From Vulcanimicrobiota bacterium (GTDB taxonomy: Bacteria; Vulcanimicrobiota; Vulcanimicrobiia; Vulcanimicrobiales; Vulcanimicrobiaceae), in the NCBI GenBank assembly GCA_019233165.1, contig JAFAMS010000304.1, positions 1 to 10,049 of the forward strand: DNA of 10,049 nucleotides, given 5' to 3'. The stretch's first letter is position 1, and each line of letters begins with the position of its first letter. Made by a program: the position numbers and the translations under genes. Under the pieces are notes generated by a model. It was not told the DNA's origin. It searched no databases and saw only the letters and a list, made by a program, of their open reading frames with translations. Positions 1-7,352 of this stretch are shown here, one piece after another.

Positions 1-876
1 CGTGTGCGGCCCGACCAGCGTCTCGACGTACATCAGGTCCGCATAGTGCGGATTCTTCGTCGAGGTGCTGGCCCACAGCGGCCGCTGGACGTCGGCGCCT
101 TTCGCCTCGAGCTTCTTGAAGCGCTCGGTTCCGAAGATCTTCTCGAATTCTTCGTAGGCGAGCTTGGCGTTCGCGATCGCCGCTTTTCCGAGGAGCGGTT
201 CGAGCTGATTCTGTCCGCTCGCAATTTTCGACTCGAGCTGCTTGTCGACTTTCGTGTCGATCCGGGAAAGGAAGAAGCTGGCGACCGACGCGATGTGGTC
301 GATCTTCTGCCCCGCCGCCGCGCGCCGCTCCAGCCCCGCGATGTACGATTCCGCCGCCATGCGGTAACTTTCGATCGAGAAGAGCAGCGTGACGTTCACG
401 TTGATCCCGGCCGCGATCACCTCGGTGACCGCGGGGCCGCCCTCTTTGGTTCCGGGGATCTTGATCATCAAGTTCGGGCGGTCGACGGCTTTCCACAGGC
501 GTTTCGCCGCCTCGACCGTGCTCTTCGTATCGTTCGCAAGGAGCGGCGAAACCTCGAGCGAGACGAAGCCGTCGCCGCCGCCCGTCGTGTCGTAGAGGTG
601 GCGAAACTCGTCGAGCGCGTGGCGGATGTCGTCGATCGCGAACGCTTCGAAGAGTTTGGTCGGATCCGATTCGGTCGCCGCAAGCGCGCGGAGCTGGTCG
701 TCGTAGTCGCTGCCGCTGTCGATCGCCTTCTCGAAGATCGTCGGGTTGGAGGTCATCCCCCGCAGCCCTTCCCCGATCAGCTTTTTCAGCTCGCCCGACG
801 CGAACATCGAGCGCTGAATGTTATCGAGCCAAATGCTCTGTCCGACGGCGGCGAGTTTTTGCAGTTGATTTGCCAT
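1..876 (-). CDS. tal: Transaldolase, long TalAB-type (3' end cut off by window edge)
   Basis: Transaldolase moves a dihydroxyacetone unit between sedoheptulose 7-phosphate and glyceraldehyde 3-phosphate in the cytoplasmic pentose phosphate pathway. The first 292 residues are visible. The N-terminal signature GMTSNPTIFEKA lies at residues 40-51, the active-site aspartate is in WLDNI (D18), and the Schiff-base lysine is K139 in LMIKIPGT. The ATG at 876 is preceded by GAGGAAG (887-881), which begins right after the transketolase stop, so the two genes are 11 bases apart and very likely co-transcribed. At residue 292 the protein still reads as ordinary transaldolase (KNPHYADLMYVETLVGPHT). Long-type family members run to about 370 residues, and some bacteria carry a transaldolase fused to glucose-6-phosphate isomerase. 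The missing end prevents choosing between these. Confidence 0.95.
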   Translation of the reverse strand, partial: MANQLQKLAAVGQSIWLDNIQRSMFASGELKKLIGEGLRGMTSNPTIFEKAIDSGSDYDDQLRALAATESDPTKLFEAFAIDDIRHALDEFRHLYDTTGGGDGFVSLEVSPLLANDTKSTVEAAKRLWKAVDRPNLMIKIPGTKEGGPAVTEVIAAGINVNVTLLFSIESYRMAAESYIAGLERRAAAGQKIDHIASVASFFLSRIDTKVDKQLESKIASGQNQLEPLLGKAAIANAKLAYEEFEKIFGTERFKKLEAKGADVQRPLWASTSTKNPHYADLMYVETLVGPHT

Positions 877-880
877 GATA

Positions 881-887
881 CTTCCTC
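881..887 (-). promoter_or_regulatory. Ribosome binding site of tal
   Basis: On the minus strand GAGGAAG follows directly after the tkt TAA stop and ends 4 bases before the tal ATG. It fixes the tal start and suggests that ribosomes ending tkt can reload on tal. Confidence 0.7.
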
Positions 888-2876
888 TTACACGCGCGCG
901 AGAAGACCGGATGCGAGCTCGGCGATGCGTTCGGGTGTGAAACCGAATTCCTTCGCCAGCGCCCCTGCCGGCGCCGAAGCGCCGAAGTGGTCGATACCGT
1001 ACGCGATCCCGCGCTCGCCGACGTACTTGTGCCACCCCAGGGTCGCGCCCGCCTCGATCGACATGCGAGCGCGGACTTGGCTGGGAAGCACGCCTTCCTT
1101 GTACGCTTGGTCCTGCGCGTCGAAGAGCTCGCAGGACGGCATCGAGACGACGCGCACCGCGGTCCCCTTCGCTTCGAGCAGCTTGGCCGCATCGACGGCG
1201 AGCGAGACCTCGGAGCCGGTCGCGATCAAGATCAAGTCGGGAGTCCCGGCTGCGTCTTTGAGCACGTACGCACCGCGCGAGACGGGCGCCTCGCGCGCGC
1301 CCAGGAACGGGACTTTTTGGCGGGTGAGGACGAGCGCGTACGGCCCCGTCTCCGGCTGCAGCATCACCTTCCAGGCTTCGAGTGTCTCGAGCGAGTCGGC
1401 CGGCCGGATCGTGATCACGTTCGGCGTCGCGCGCAGCGTCGCGAGTTGCTCGATCGGTTGATGCGTCGGGCCGTCCTCGCCCAGAAAAACCGAATCGTGC
1501 GTGAAGATGAACAGAACGCGCGACTTGTTGAGCCCGGCCAGGCGAACCGCCGGTTTCATATAGTCGAGGAAGTTGAAGAACGTCGCGGTGTACGGCAGCA
1601 GCCCGCCGTGCGCCTGAATACCGTTGGCGATCGCACCCATCCCATGCTCGCGCACGCCGAAGTGGATGTTGCGGCCCGCGTAACTCCCCGGCTCGAAGTC
1701 GCCGCAGTCTTTGAGATACGTCTTCGTCGACGGATCGAGATCGGCGGAGCCTCCGATCAGCTCGGGCAGATCTTTTGCGATCGCATTCATCACCGTCCCG
1801 CCGGCGTCGCGCGTCGCGACGCTGCCGTTCTCTGCGTTGAAGCTCGGCCAGTTCAGCTTCGGCAGATTCCCCGCGATCATCCGTTCGAGCTGCGCGGCCA
1901 GGTCGGGGTTACGCTGCTTGTACGCAGCGAACGTCGCCTTCCAGTCGTCGTAGAGCTTGCCGTTCGCCTCCGCGCGCTCGCGCCAGAACGTGAGGACGTC
2001 GTCGGGGACGAGAAAATCCTGATCGGCAGGCCAGCCGAAGAACTCTTTGGTCTTCTTGACGTTGTCTGCCCCGAGGGGTTCGCCGTGCGCCTGGTACGTC
2101 TCGGCGCGCGGCGAGCCGTAGCCGATGACGGTGCGAATGGAGACGAGTGTCGGCCGTTCGCGCTGCGACTGTGCGTCGCGGAGCGCCGCATCGATCGAGT
2201 CGACGTCGTTGGCGTGCTGCATCTCGACGCGCAGCGTCCGCCAGCCATACGCCTCAAACCGTTCGTTCACGTTTTCGTCGAACGTGACGCTCGTCGGGCC
2301 GGCGAGCGAGACGTGATTGTCGTCGTAGAGCACGATCAGCTTGCCGAGCTTCAGATGTCCTGCGAGCGAAGCGGCCTCCGAGGCGACGCCTTCCATCATG
2401 TCGCCGTCGCCGGCGAGGCAATACGTGTAGTGGTCGCAGACCGTCTGCTCCCGATTGAATGCCGCCGCGAGGTGCGCTTCGGCGATCGCGAGGCCGACCG
2501 CATTTCCGAGTCCTTGCCCGAGCGGTCCGGTCGTTACCTCGATGCCCGGCGTGTGATGCGCTTCGGGGTGCCCCGGCGTCTTGGAGTGCAGCTGTCGGAA
2601 CGCTTTGAGATCGTCCAGCGTCAGCGCGTAGCCGGTGAGGTACAGCATGCTGTACAGCAGCATGGAGCCGTGTCCGGCAGAGAGGACGAAACGGTCACGA
2701 TCGAACCAATCCGGGTCCTTCGGGTTGTAGCGGAGATGTCGCGACCACAGCGTGTACGCGACCGCGGCGGCGCCGAGCGGCAATCCCGGATGCCCGGAAT
2801 TTGCTTTCTGCACGGCGTCGATCGAGAGCATGCGGATCGTATTGATGCGCTTCTCGTCGGCGGCAGTATTCGACAC
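888..2876 (-). CDS. tkt: Transketolase
   Basis: Thiamine-diphosphate enzyme that transfers two-carbon ketol units between sugar phosphates in the cytoplasmic pentose phosphate pathway (and in the Calvin cycle, if the host has one). With the GTG start at 2876 the protein has 662 residues, close to the E. coli TktA length of 663. Motifs fall in family order: SGHPG with H29, SAGHGS with H69, the diphosphate-binding GDGDMMEG at 156-163 closed by YDDN at 184-187, QAHGEP with H264, the pyrimidine-domain catalytic glutamate E410 in FGVREHGM, and GEDGPTHQP with H472. A TTG at 2903 is also in frame. GTG is preferred because GAGGAT lies 4 bases upstream and the resulting N-terminus ([17 protein letters not shown]) matches family length. 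It leads a two-gene unit with tal and is divergent from dapD. Confidence 0.96.
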   Translation of the reverse strand: MSNTAADEKRINTIRMLSIDAVQKANSGHPGLPLGAAAVAYTLWSRHLRYNPKDPDWFDRDRFVLSAGHGSMLLYSMLYLTGYALTLDDLKAFRQLHSKTPGHPEAHHTPGIEVTTGPLGQGLGNAVGLAIAEAHLAAAFNREQTVCDHYTYCLAGDGDMMEGVASEAASLAGHLKLGKLIVLYDDNHVSLAGPTSVTFDENVNERFEAYGWRTLRVEMQHANDVDSIDAALRDAQSQRERPTLVSIRTVIGYGSPRAETYQAHGEPLGADNVKKTKEFFGWPADQDFLVPDDVLTFWRERAEANGKLYDDWKATFAAYKQRNPDLAAQLERMIAGNLPKLNWPSFNAENGSVATRDAGGTVMNAIAKDLPELIGGSADLDPSTKTYLKDCGDFEPGSYAGRNIHFGVREHGMGAIANGIQAHGGLLPYTATFFNFLDYMKPAVRLAGLNKSRVLFIFTHDSVFLGEDGPTHQPIEQLATLRATPNVITIRPADSLETLEAWKVMLQPETGPYALVLTRQKVPFLGAREAPVSRGAYVLKDAAGTPDLILIATGSEVSLAVDAAKLLEAKGTAVRVVSMPSCELFDAQDQAYKEGVLPSQVRARMSIEAGATLGWHKYVGERGIAYGIDHFGASAPAGALAKEFGFTPERIAELASGLLARV

Positions 2877-2995
2877 GGTTATCCTCAATCGGCAAGAGTG
2901 CAACGACTTGGCAAGGCCCCGGCGTCCCTTCGGTCACGGCCTTCCGCGCCCCCGGGTGGGAGGGCGCTCCGAGAGGGGCGTATCCTCGGGGCGAC
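2877..2995. promoter_or_regulatory. Divergent intergenic region between tkt and dapD
   Basis: This 119-base gap must carry the promoter of the tkt-tal unit and that of the dapD operon unless transcription enters from elsewhere. I see no convincing -35/-10 pair on either strand. TATCCT at 2981-2986 resembles a -10 element, but it sits only 9 bases before the dapD GTG, which would give a nearly leaderless message. Two short inverted repeats lie on the dapD side: GCGCCC (2946-2951) with GGGCGC (2962-2967), and CCGAG (2969-2973) with CTCGG (2985-2989). The first has a 10-base loop and the second an 11-base loop. Their role is unknown. Confidence 0.45.
2881..2886 (-). promoter_or_regulatory. Ribosome binding site selecting the GTG start of tkt
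   Basis: Minus-strand GAGGAT is separated by AACC from the GTG at 2876. It supports GTG 2876 over the upstream in-frame TTG at 2903, which would add nine residues with no family resemblance. Confidence 0.6.
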
Positions 2996-3853
2996 GTGGA
3001 TATCGAGGAGCTGAAGGCCGGGATCGAGGCGCTCGTCGCCGACCGGTCCCGCCTGAAGAAGCGCGAAGGGAAGGTCGTCGACAAGGTGATCGCCGCCCTA
3101 GACGAGGGCCTGATCCGCGTCGCCGAGCCGCGCGACGGCGAGTGGGTCACGAACGCCTGGGTCAAACAGGCGATCCTGCTGTACTTTGCGCGGATGGAGA
3201 TCGTCCCGATCGGCCCGGCGATCCGCGATGCCGGGGATGCGGTCCGATGGCGCTCCGAATCGCCGTCGTATTACGACAAGCTTCCCACCAAGCGCAATTA
3301 CAAGAAACTGGGGGCGCGCTGCGTCCCCGGCGGCGTCGCGCGCTATGGGTCGTTCTTGGGAAAGAATGCGATCTTGATGCCGGGCTTCGTGAACATCGGC
3401 GCGTACGTCGACCAGGGTTCGATGGTCGACACGTGGGCTACGGTCGGTTCCTGCGCCCAGATCGGGAAGAACGTGCATCTCGCCGGCGGGGTCGGGATCG
3501 GCGGGGTCCTCGAGCCGCCGCAGGCGCAGCCGGTGATCGTCGAAGACGGCGCGTTCGTCGGCTCGCGTTGCATCGTCGTCGAGGGGGTGCGGATCGGAAC
3601 CGAAGCCGTCCTCGGCGCGGCGGTCGTCCTCACCGCCAGCACGCCGATCGTCGATGTCCGTGGGACGCAACCGGTCGTCACGCGCCGGACGATCGCGCCG
3701 CGAAGCGTCGTCATCCCGGGGACGTTGCCGAAACAATTCTCTGCCGGTGAGTTCGGGACTCCGTGCGCGCTCGTGATCGGGACTCGGACCGAATCGACCG
3801 ATAAGAAAACTTCGCTGAACGCCGCGTTACGAGAATACGAGGTGGCCGTCTGA
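2996..3853 (+). CDS. dapD: 2,3,4,5-tetrahydropyridine-2,6-dicarboxylate N-succinyltransferase
   Basis: DapD transfers succinyl from succinyl-CoA to tetrahydrodipicolinate, the committed step of the succinylase branch to meso-diaminopimelate (peptidoglycan) and lysine; it is cytoplasmic and trimeric in characterised members. The 285-residue product (E. coli: 274) has the helical N-terminal domain with RVAEPRDGEWVTNAW at 41-55, then the left-handed beta-helix. Its strongly conserved core spans 132-173, including MVDTWATVGSCAQIGKN at 143-159 and GGVGIGGVLEP at 164-174. D145 and E196 (VVEG) align with the E. coli catalytic pair D141/E189. The start is a GTG at 2996 with a weak CGGGGC upstream; no other in-frame start gives a full N-terminus. 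Its TGA overlaps the next ATG by one base (TGATG), so it heads a coupled operon. Confidence 0.96.
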   Translation: MDIEELKAGIEALVADRSRLKKREGKVVDKVIAALDEGLIRVAEPRDGEWVTNAWVKQAILLYFARMEIVPIGPAIRDAGDAVRWRSESPSYYDKLPTKRNYKKLGARCVPGGVARYGSFLGKNAILMPGFVNIGAYVDQGSMVDTWATVGSCAQIGKNVHLAGGVGIGGVLEPPQAQPVIVEDGAFVGSRCIVVEGVRIGTEAVLGAAVVLTASTPIVDVRGTQPVVTRRTIAPRSVVIPGTLPKQFSAGEFGTPCALVIGTRTESTDKKTSLNAALREYEVAV

Positions 3854-4947
3854 TGCTTGCCGAGCGCAGTTTGACCGTTGCACGTTTGCGCGTGCGACCG
3901 CTCGACGTCCCGATCCGCCGTCCGCTCGCGACGAGCGCAGGGACCGTTTCCTCAGCTGCGATCGTCGCGATCGACCTGATGACGGACGACGGGCCGACCG
4001 GCTGCGCGTACATTCAAGTGTACGCGCCCTGGGCACTCGGGCCGATGGCGCAGTTGATCGAGCGGCTCGGCGAGTTCATTGCGGGCCGGCCGCTCGCGCC
4101 GCTCGAGATCGAAGAGCGGCTGCAAGGTAAACTCAAGCTCCCCGGAGCGCAAGGATTCACCCTCATGGCGCTCGCGGGGATCGACATGGCGGCATGGGAC
4201 GCGCTCGCAAAGGCGCGCGAGCTTCCGCTGGCGTCCCTGCTCGGCGGAGCGCCGCGGCCGATTGCGGCGTATAACAGTAACGGCCTTGGAATCATCGGCG
4301 AAGCGCGCGCCGCCGGCGAGGCGCGCGAGCTCGTCGCCGAGGGTTTTCGCGCGATCAAAGTGCGCGTCGGCTATCCCGACGCGGGTACCGACCTCGCCGT
4401 CGTGCGAGCGGTGCGCGAGGCGGTCGGAGCGGACGTGACCGTGATGGCCGATTACAACCAGGCCTTGCGCGTCCGCGATGCGATCGACCGCATCCGAATG
4501 CTCGACGACGAAGGCCTGCTCTGGGTCGAGGAACCGGTTGCGGCCGACGACGCGCACGGTCACGCGGACGTCCGTGGCGCGGTCGGGACCGCAATTCAAA
4601 CCGGCGAGAATTGGTGGGGGCCGCATCCCATGGCCGAATTCCTTCGCTTGCGCGCGTGCGATTACGGGATGCCCGACGCAATGAAGATCGGCGGCGTCAC
4701 GGGTTGGCTGCGCGCCGCAGCGCTCGCCGAGTCGGCCGGACTTCCGCTCTCGAGCCATCTCTATCCCGAAATTTCGGCGCATCTGCTCGCGGTCGCGCCG
4801 ACACGGCACTACCTCGAATACGTCAACTGGGCCGAGGCGATACTCGCGCAGCCGCTTGCAATCAAGGATGGAGAAGCGATCGCCTCGAGCGCGCCCGGGA
4901 GTGGAATAAGCTGGAACGAGGAGGCGCTTACGCGATACGCGGTATGA
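3853..4947 (+). CDS. Mandelate racemase-like enolase-superfamily enzyme with a natural K-to-R in the KxK motif
   Basis: The 364-residue protein resembles Pseudomonas putida mandelate racemase (about 359 residues) along its whole length, with N-terminal capping domain and (beta/alpha)7-beta barrel. At a constant offset of +5 the active-site residues correspond: Mg ligands D200 (MADYNQ), E226 (VEEP) and E252 (TGENW); the Asp-His dyad D275 (MPDAMKIGGVTGW) and H302 (SSHL); and E322 (YLEY). The KxK motif reads K169-V-R171, so the base corresponding to K166 is arginine. Family chemistry is Mg-assisted abstraction of the proton alpha to a carboxylate, followed by racemisation or dehydration. The true substrate is unknown and mandelate should not be assumed. 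The ATG at 3853 overlaps the dapD stop by one base, with GAGG 10 bases upstream; its TGA overlaps the following ATG by four bases (ATGA). Confidence 0.88.
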   Translation: MLAERSLTVARLRVRPLDVPIRRPLATSAGTVSSAAIVAIDLMTDDGPTGCAYIQVYAPWALGPMAQLIERLGEFIAGRPLAPLEIEERLQGKLKLPGAQGFTLMALAGIDMAAWDALAKARELPLASLLGGAPRPIAAYNSNGLGIIGEARAAGEARELVAEGFRAIKVRVGYPDAGTDLAVVRAVREAVGADVTVMADYNQALRVRDAIDRIRMLDDEGLLWVEEPVAADDAHGHADVRGAVGTAIQTGENWWGPHPMAEFLRLRACDYGMPDAMKIGGVTGWLRAAALAESAGLPLSSHLYPEISAHLLAVAPTRHYLEYVNWAEAILAQPLAIKDGEAIASSAPGSGISWNEEALTRYAV

Positions 4948-5390
4948 AACTGTTGGTGATCTTCGACGGTTCCGATGACGGCTTCGAAGGGTTGCGTTTA
5001 GCCGCCGAGGTGCTTGCGGGGAAGGGGAGACACGAGTCCACCCTTGCCGTCATCGGGTGGCCGCCGCGCGTTTCGCCGCTTTGGGACAAGGCGTTCACGG
5101 CGCAGGTCACGCTCGATGACCTGCACCGGTCGATGGCCGAGGTCGCGTCGCGCGAGCTTAAACGGCTGCAGACGCTCTTCGCGCCCCTCGGGCCGTCGAA
5201 GTCGCATTTCGGCGAAGGCGATCCCGTCGATGAGATCGAGCGGCTGATCGCGAGCGAAAAACCGGAGCTCGTCCTCATCGGTCTGACGCGCGGCCGGCAT
5301 CGTGAGGTCGTTCTGGCGAACGTCGGGCAGGTGATCGCTCGGACTCAGGTTCCGATGTTCGTGACCTACGGCGCCGAACCAAAGAAGTGA
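4944..5390 (+). CDS. Universal stress protein (UspA-like) with degenerate nucleotide motif
   Basis: This 148-residue protein has the single-domain Usp layout. The first beta strand with acidic residues is MKLLVIFDGSDDGFEGL, the middle has an amphipathic helix with DPVDEIERLI at 93-102, and the end has ELVLIGLTRGRH at 108-119 followed by a closing strand VPMFVTYG. Usp proteins are cytoplasmic dimers linked to stress survival, some of which bind ATP. The ATP-binding consensus G-2x-G-9x-G(S/T) is not intact: glycines are at 113, 117 and 128, with Q129 in place of Ser/Thr. ATP binding is therefore doubtful. The ATG at 4944 lies inside the ATGA overlap with the upstream gene. No good ribosome site sits at normal distance (GAGGAGG at 4918-4924 is 19 bases away), so translation is probably coupled. 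Its TGA overlaps the next GTG (GTGA). Confidence 0.78.
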   Translation: MKLLVIFDGSDDGFEGLRLAAEVLAGKGRHESTLAVIGWPPRVSPLWDKAFTAQVTLDDLHRSMAEVASRELKRLQTLFAPLGPSKSHFGEGDPVDEIERLIASEKPELVLIGLTRGRHREVVLANVGQVIARTQVPMFVTYGAEPKK

Positions 5391-6526
5391 ACCCGCGCGT
5401 CGAGGCGATCGAAGGCTCGCTGATCCGCGCGCTCAATGCGCGCAAGAGGCCGAGCTCGATCGACCTCGGTCTCGGCGAGCCGAGCCTGATGCCGAACATG
5501 GCGTATCTCGAAGCCGCGGCGCGCTGGGTCGCAACCAACGGCTGCCGCTACACGCCGAACGCCGGCGATCCGGAATTCCGCGACGTCGTCGCGCGCCATT
5601 ACGGGTATCCGCAGCTCGACCGCGCGGAAAACGTGATCGCTACGCAGGGCTCGCAAGAGGCCGTGTACATTTGCATCAAAGCGCTGCTCGATCCGGCGCG
5701 CGACTCTATCCTGATCGTCGAGCCGGCATTTCCGGTGTATCGGAAATGCGCGCAACTCGAAGGGATTGCCGTCCAGACGGTGCAGCTCGCGGCGAGCGAC
5801 GGCTTCGCGTTCGACCCCGATCGAATTCTGGCGGCGGTGACGCCGCAGACGCGGATGATCGTGATCTGCTCGCCGAGCAACCCGACCGCGCGCGTCATCT
5901 CGCGCGCCGCGGTCGAGCGGCTCGCTTCGGCGCTCCTCGCGCGCGGCGGCGAGCCGGTCTACGTCATGCACGACGAGATCTACCGCGAGCAAACGTTCGT
6001 CGACGACGCGGGCTGGTTCGGCGAAGTCTATCCGCACACGCTCGCCATCAACTCTCTCTCCAAGAGCAACGCCCTGACGGGGATGCGGATGGGCTGGGCG
6101 ATCGCGCCGAGCGCGGTGATCCCGGCGATGAGCAAAGCGCACGCGTGGGTCGTCTCGACCGCGAACACGTTCGCCCAGCGCGTCGCGATCGAGATCTTCG
6201 CCACGCCCGGCGGCCTGCAGGAGCACCACCGCTGGTATGCCGAGCAGCGCGCGGGAACGCTCGGCGAGCTCGACTCGATCGGATTGCGGCACTTGCCGAT
6301 CGAAGGCTCGTTCTACGTCGCCGTTCATATCGGCGATGCGACGAACTCGCTCGCTTTTGCCGAGCGCTTGATCGAAGAAGACGACGTCGTCGCGATCCCA
6401 GGCTCGAATTTCGCACCGTCGTTCGAAGGCTGGCTGCGCTGTTCGTGGGTTGCCCCACTCGAACGGGTCCGCGAGGGCTTCGCGCGCATCGCCCGTAAGT
6501 CGGGAGTATTGGCCGTGGGAGGGTAG
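5387..6526 (+). CDS. Class I/II PLP-dependent aminotransferase, possible DapC
   Basis: Fold-type I aminotransferase of 379 residues. Visible landmarks are IDLGLGEPSL at 25-34, GSQEAVY at 88-94, SPSNPTA at 162-168 (N165 cofactor contact), HDEIYR at 195-200 (D196 to the pyridine nitrogen, Y199), SLSKSNALTGMRMGW at 223-237 with PLP lysine K226 and R234, and the carboxylate-binding arginine R351 in WLRCSW. It moves an amino group between an amino acid, often glutamate, and a 2-oxo acid. The substrate cannot be read from the sequence. Being in the dapD operon makes N-succinyl-L,L-diaminopimelate aminotransferase (DapC) attractive, but aspartate or another aminotransferase is equally compatible. 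The GTG at 5387 overlaps the upstream stop by four bases, without a clear ribosome site, so it is likely coupled. Confidence 0.9.
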   Translation: MNPRVEAIEGSLIRALNARKRPSSIDLGLGEPSLMPNMAYLEAAARWVATNGCRYTPNAGDPEFRDVVARHYGYPQLDRAENVIATQGSQEAVYICIKALLDPARDSILIVEPAFPVYRKCAQLEGIAVQTVQLAASDGFAFDPDRILAAVTPQTRMIVICSPSNPTARVISRAAVERLASALLARGGEPVYVMHDEIYREQTFVDDAGWFGEVYPHTLAINSLSKSNALTGMRMGWAIAPSAVIPAMSKAHAWVVSTANTFAQRVAIEIFATPGGLQEHHRWYAEQRAGTLGELDSIGLRHLPIEGSFYVAVHIGDATNSLAFAERLIEEDDVVAIPGSNFAPSFEGWLRCSWVAPLERVREGFARIARKSGVLAVGG

Positions 6527-6538
6527 CTTCTAGGTTCT

Positions 6539-7348
6539 ATGCAGCTCACCGATTCGCAGCTCGCCCAGTTCGATCGCGATGGTTTCCTCCGGTTCGAGCG
6601 ACTCTTCACCGACGATGAGATCGCGCTCTTGAAATCCGACCTGACCCGCGTCGGCAGCGCGAGCAGCGACGCGATCATCCGCGAGCGCACCGGCTCGGTG
6701 CGAACGATCTACCGCTGTCACGAACCCGACGGGCCGACCGCGTCGCCTGCGTTCCGGCGGCTCGCGCGGACCCCGCGTTTCCTGCGCCCCGCGCAAACGG
6801 TATTGCGCGACGACCGGCTTTACGTCTATCACTGCAAGAACAACATCAAGACCGCGATCGACGGGACGGTGTGGTTGTGGCATCAGGACTACGGCTACTG
6901 GCAGCACGATGGCGTTCCGACGCCCAACATGGCGACGTTCTTGGTGATGCTCGACGATGCGACCGAGTTCGGCGGCTGTCTCTACTTTTTGCCGGGAAGC
7001 CATCGCGGACCGGTCCTTCCGGCGCATAAGGACGAGATGACGACCTCGTATCCGCAATGGGCGATCGAGAAGCCGGCGATCGTGGAAGCGTTACGCACCG
7101 GACCGCGTCCGGTCGCGATCGAAGGCGGACCGGGGACCGCGGTGCTCTTCCACTGCAAGATGGTCCACGGTTCGGGCCACAATCTCTCGCCGAACGATCG
7201 CTGGCACGCGTACATGGCGTACAACCCGAGCGCGAACCGGCCGAATCCCGTCCCGGCGAATCCGCGCCCGGATTACGTCGTCTCGCGCAACTACACGCCG
7301 CTCGAGCTCCTCGCCGGCGATTCGTTGCGCGAGCCCGTCACCGCTTAA
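6539..7348 (+). CDS. PhyH / ectoine hydroxylase-like Fe(II)/2-oxoglutarate dioxygenase
   Basis: This 269-residue protein has the double-stranded beta-helix of the phytanoyl-CoA dioxygenase family. The iron triad is H115-x-D117 (LWHQDYGYW) with H210 in MVHGSGHNLSP, and R221 is placed to bind 2-oxoglutarate. GGCLYFLPGSHRGPV at 145-159 is typical of the family. The order WHQDYGYWQHDGVP, LPGSH, HGS.N.SP and PRPDYVVSRN resembles ectoine hydroxylase EctD, but no ectoine genes are in the window. Family members hydroxylate small molecules, coupled to 2-oxoglutarate decarboxylation. The substrate is unknown. ATG 6539 has AGG (6532-6534) 4 bases upstream and GGGAGGG (6517-6523) farther away. It starts 12 bases after the aminotransferase stop, so it is probably the last gene of the operon, and it ends 4 bases from a converging gene. 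Confidence 0.88.
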   Translation: MQLTDSQLAQFDRDGFLRFERLFTDDEIALLKSDLTRVGSASSDAIIRERTGSVRTIYRCHEPDGPTASPAFRRLARTPRFLRPAQTVLRDDRLYVYHCKNNIKTAIDGTVWLWHQDYGYWQHDGVPTPNMATFLVMLDDATEFGGCLYFLPGSHRGPVLPAHKDEMTTSYPQWAIEKPAIVEALRTGPRPVAIEGGPGTAVLFHCKMVHGSGHNLSPNDRWHAYMAYNPSANRPNPVPANPRPDYVVSRNYTPLELLAGDSLREPVTA

Positions 7349-7351
7349 GCG
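7342..7351. repeat. Perfect 10-base palindrome at the convergent gene junction
   Basis: CGCTTAAGCG spans the TAA stop of the dioxygenase gene and three of the four bases separating it from the stop of the opposing secreted protein gene. It is too short and has no loop, so it is not a convincing terminator. No better terminator is visible at this junction, and opposing transcripts may overlap. Confidence 0.3.
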
Positions 7352-7352
7352 A

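Noticed and set aside
4..1461. A 485-codon plus-strand open frame opposite transaldolase and the tkt end
   Set aside because: It runs antisense across two real genes and their junction, and has low-complexity Arg-rich composition without a recognisable domain.
987..3014. A 675-codon plus-strand open frame opposite transketolase
   Set aside because: It is an antisense shadow in GC-rich DNA: Arg/Val/Asp-rich, with no family motif and no ribosome site, while the minus strand encodes complete transketolase.
4611..4943. N-terminal extension of the Usp-like protein
   Set aside because: This part lies inside the racemase-like gene in another frame and lacks homology; the Usp fold begins exactly at the ATG at 4944.
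3853..4947. Naming the enolase-superfamily gene mdlA (mandelate racemase)
   Set aside because: The S-side lysine is replaced by arginine and no mandelate pathway genes (dehydrogenase, decarboxylase) are nearby.
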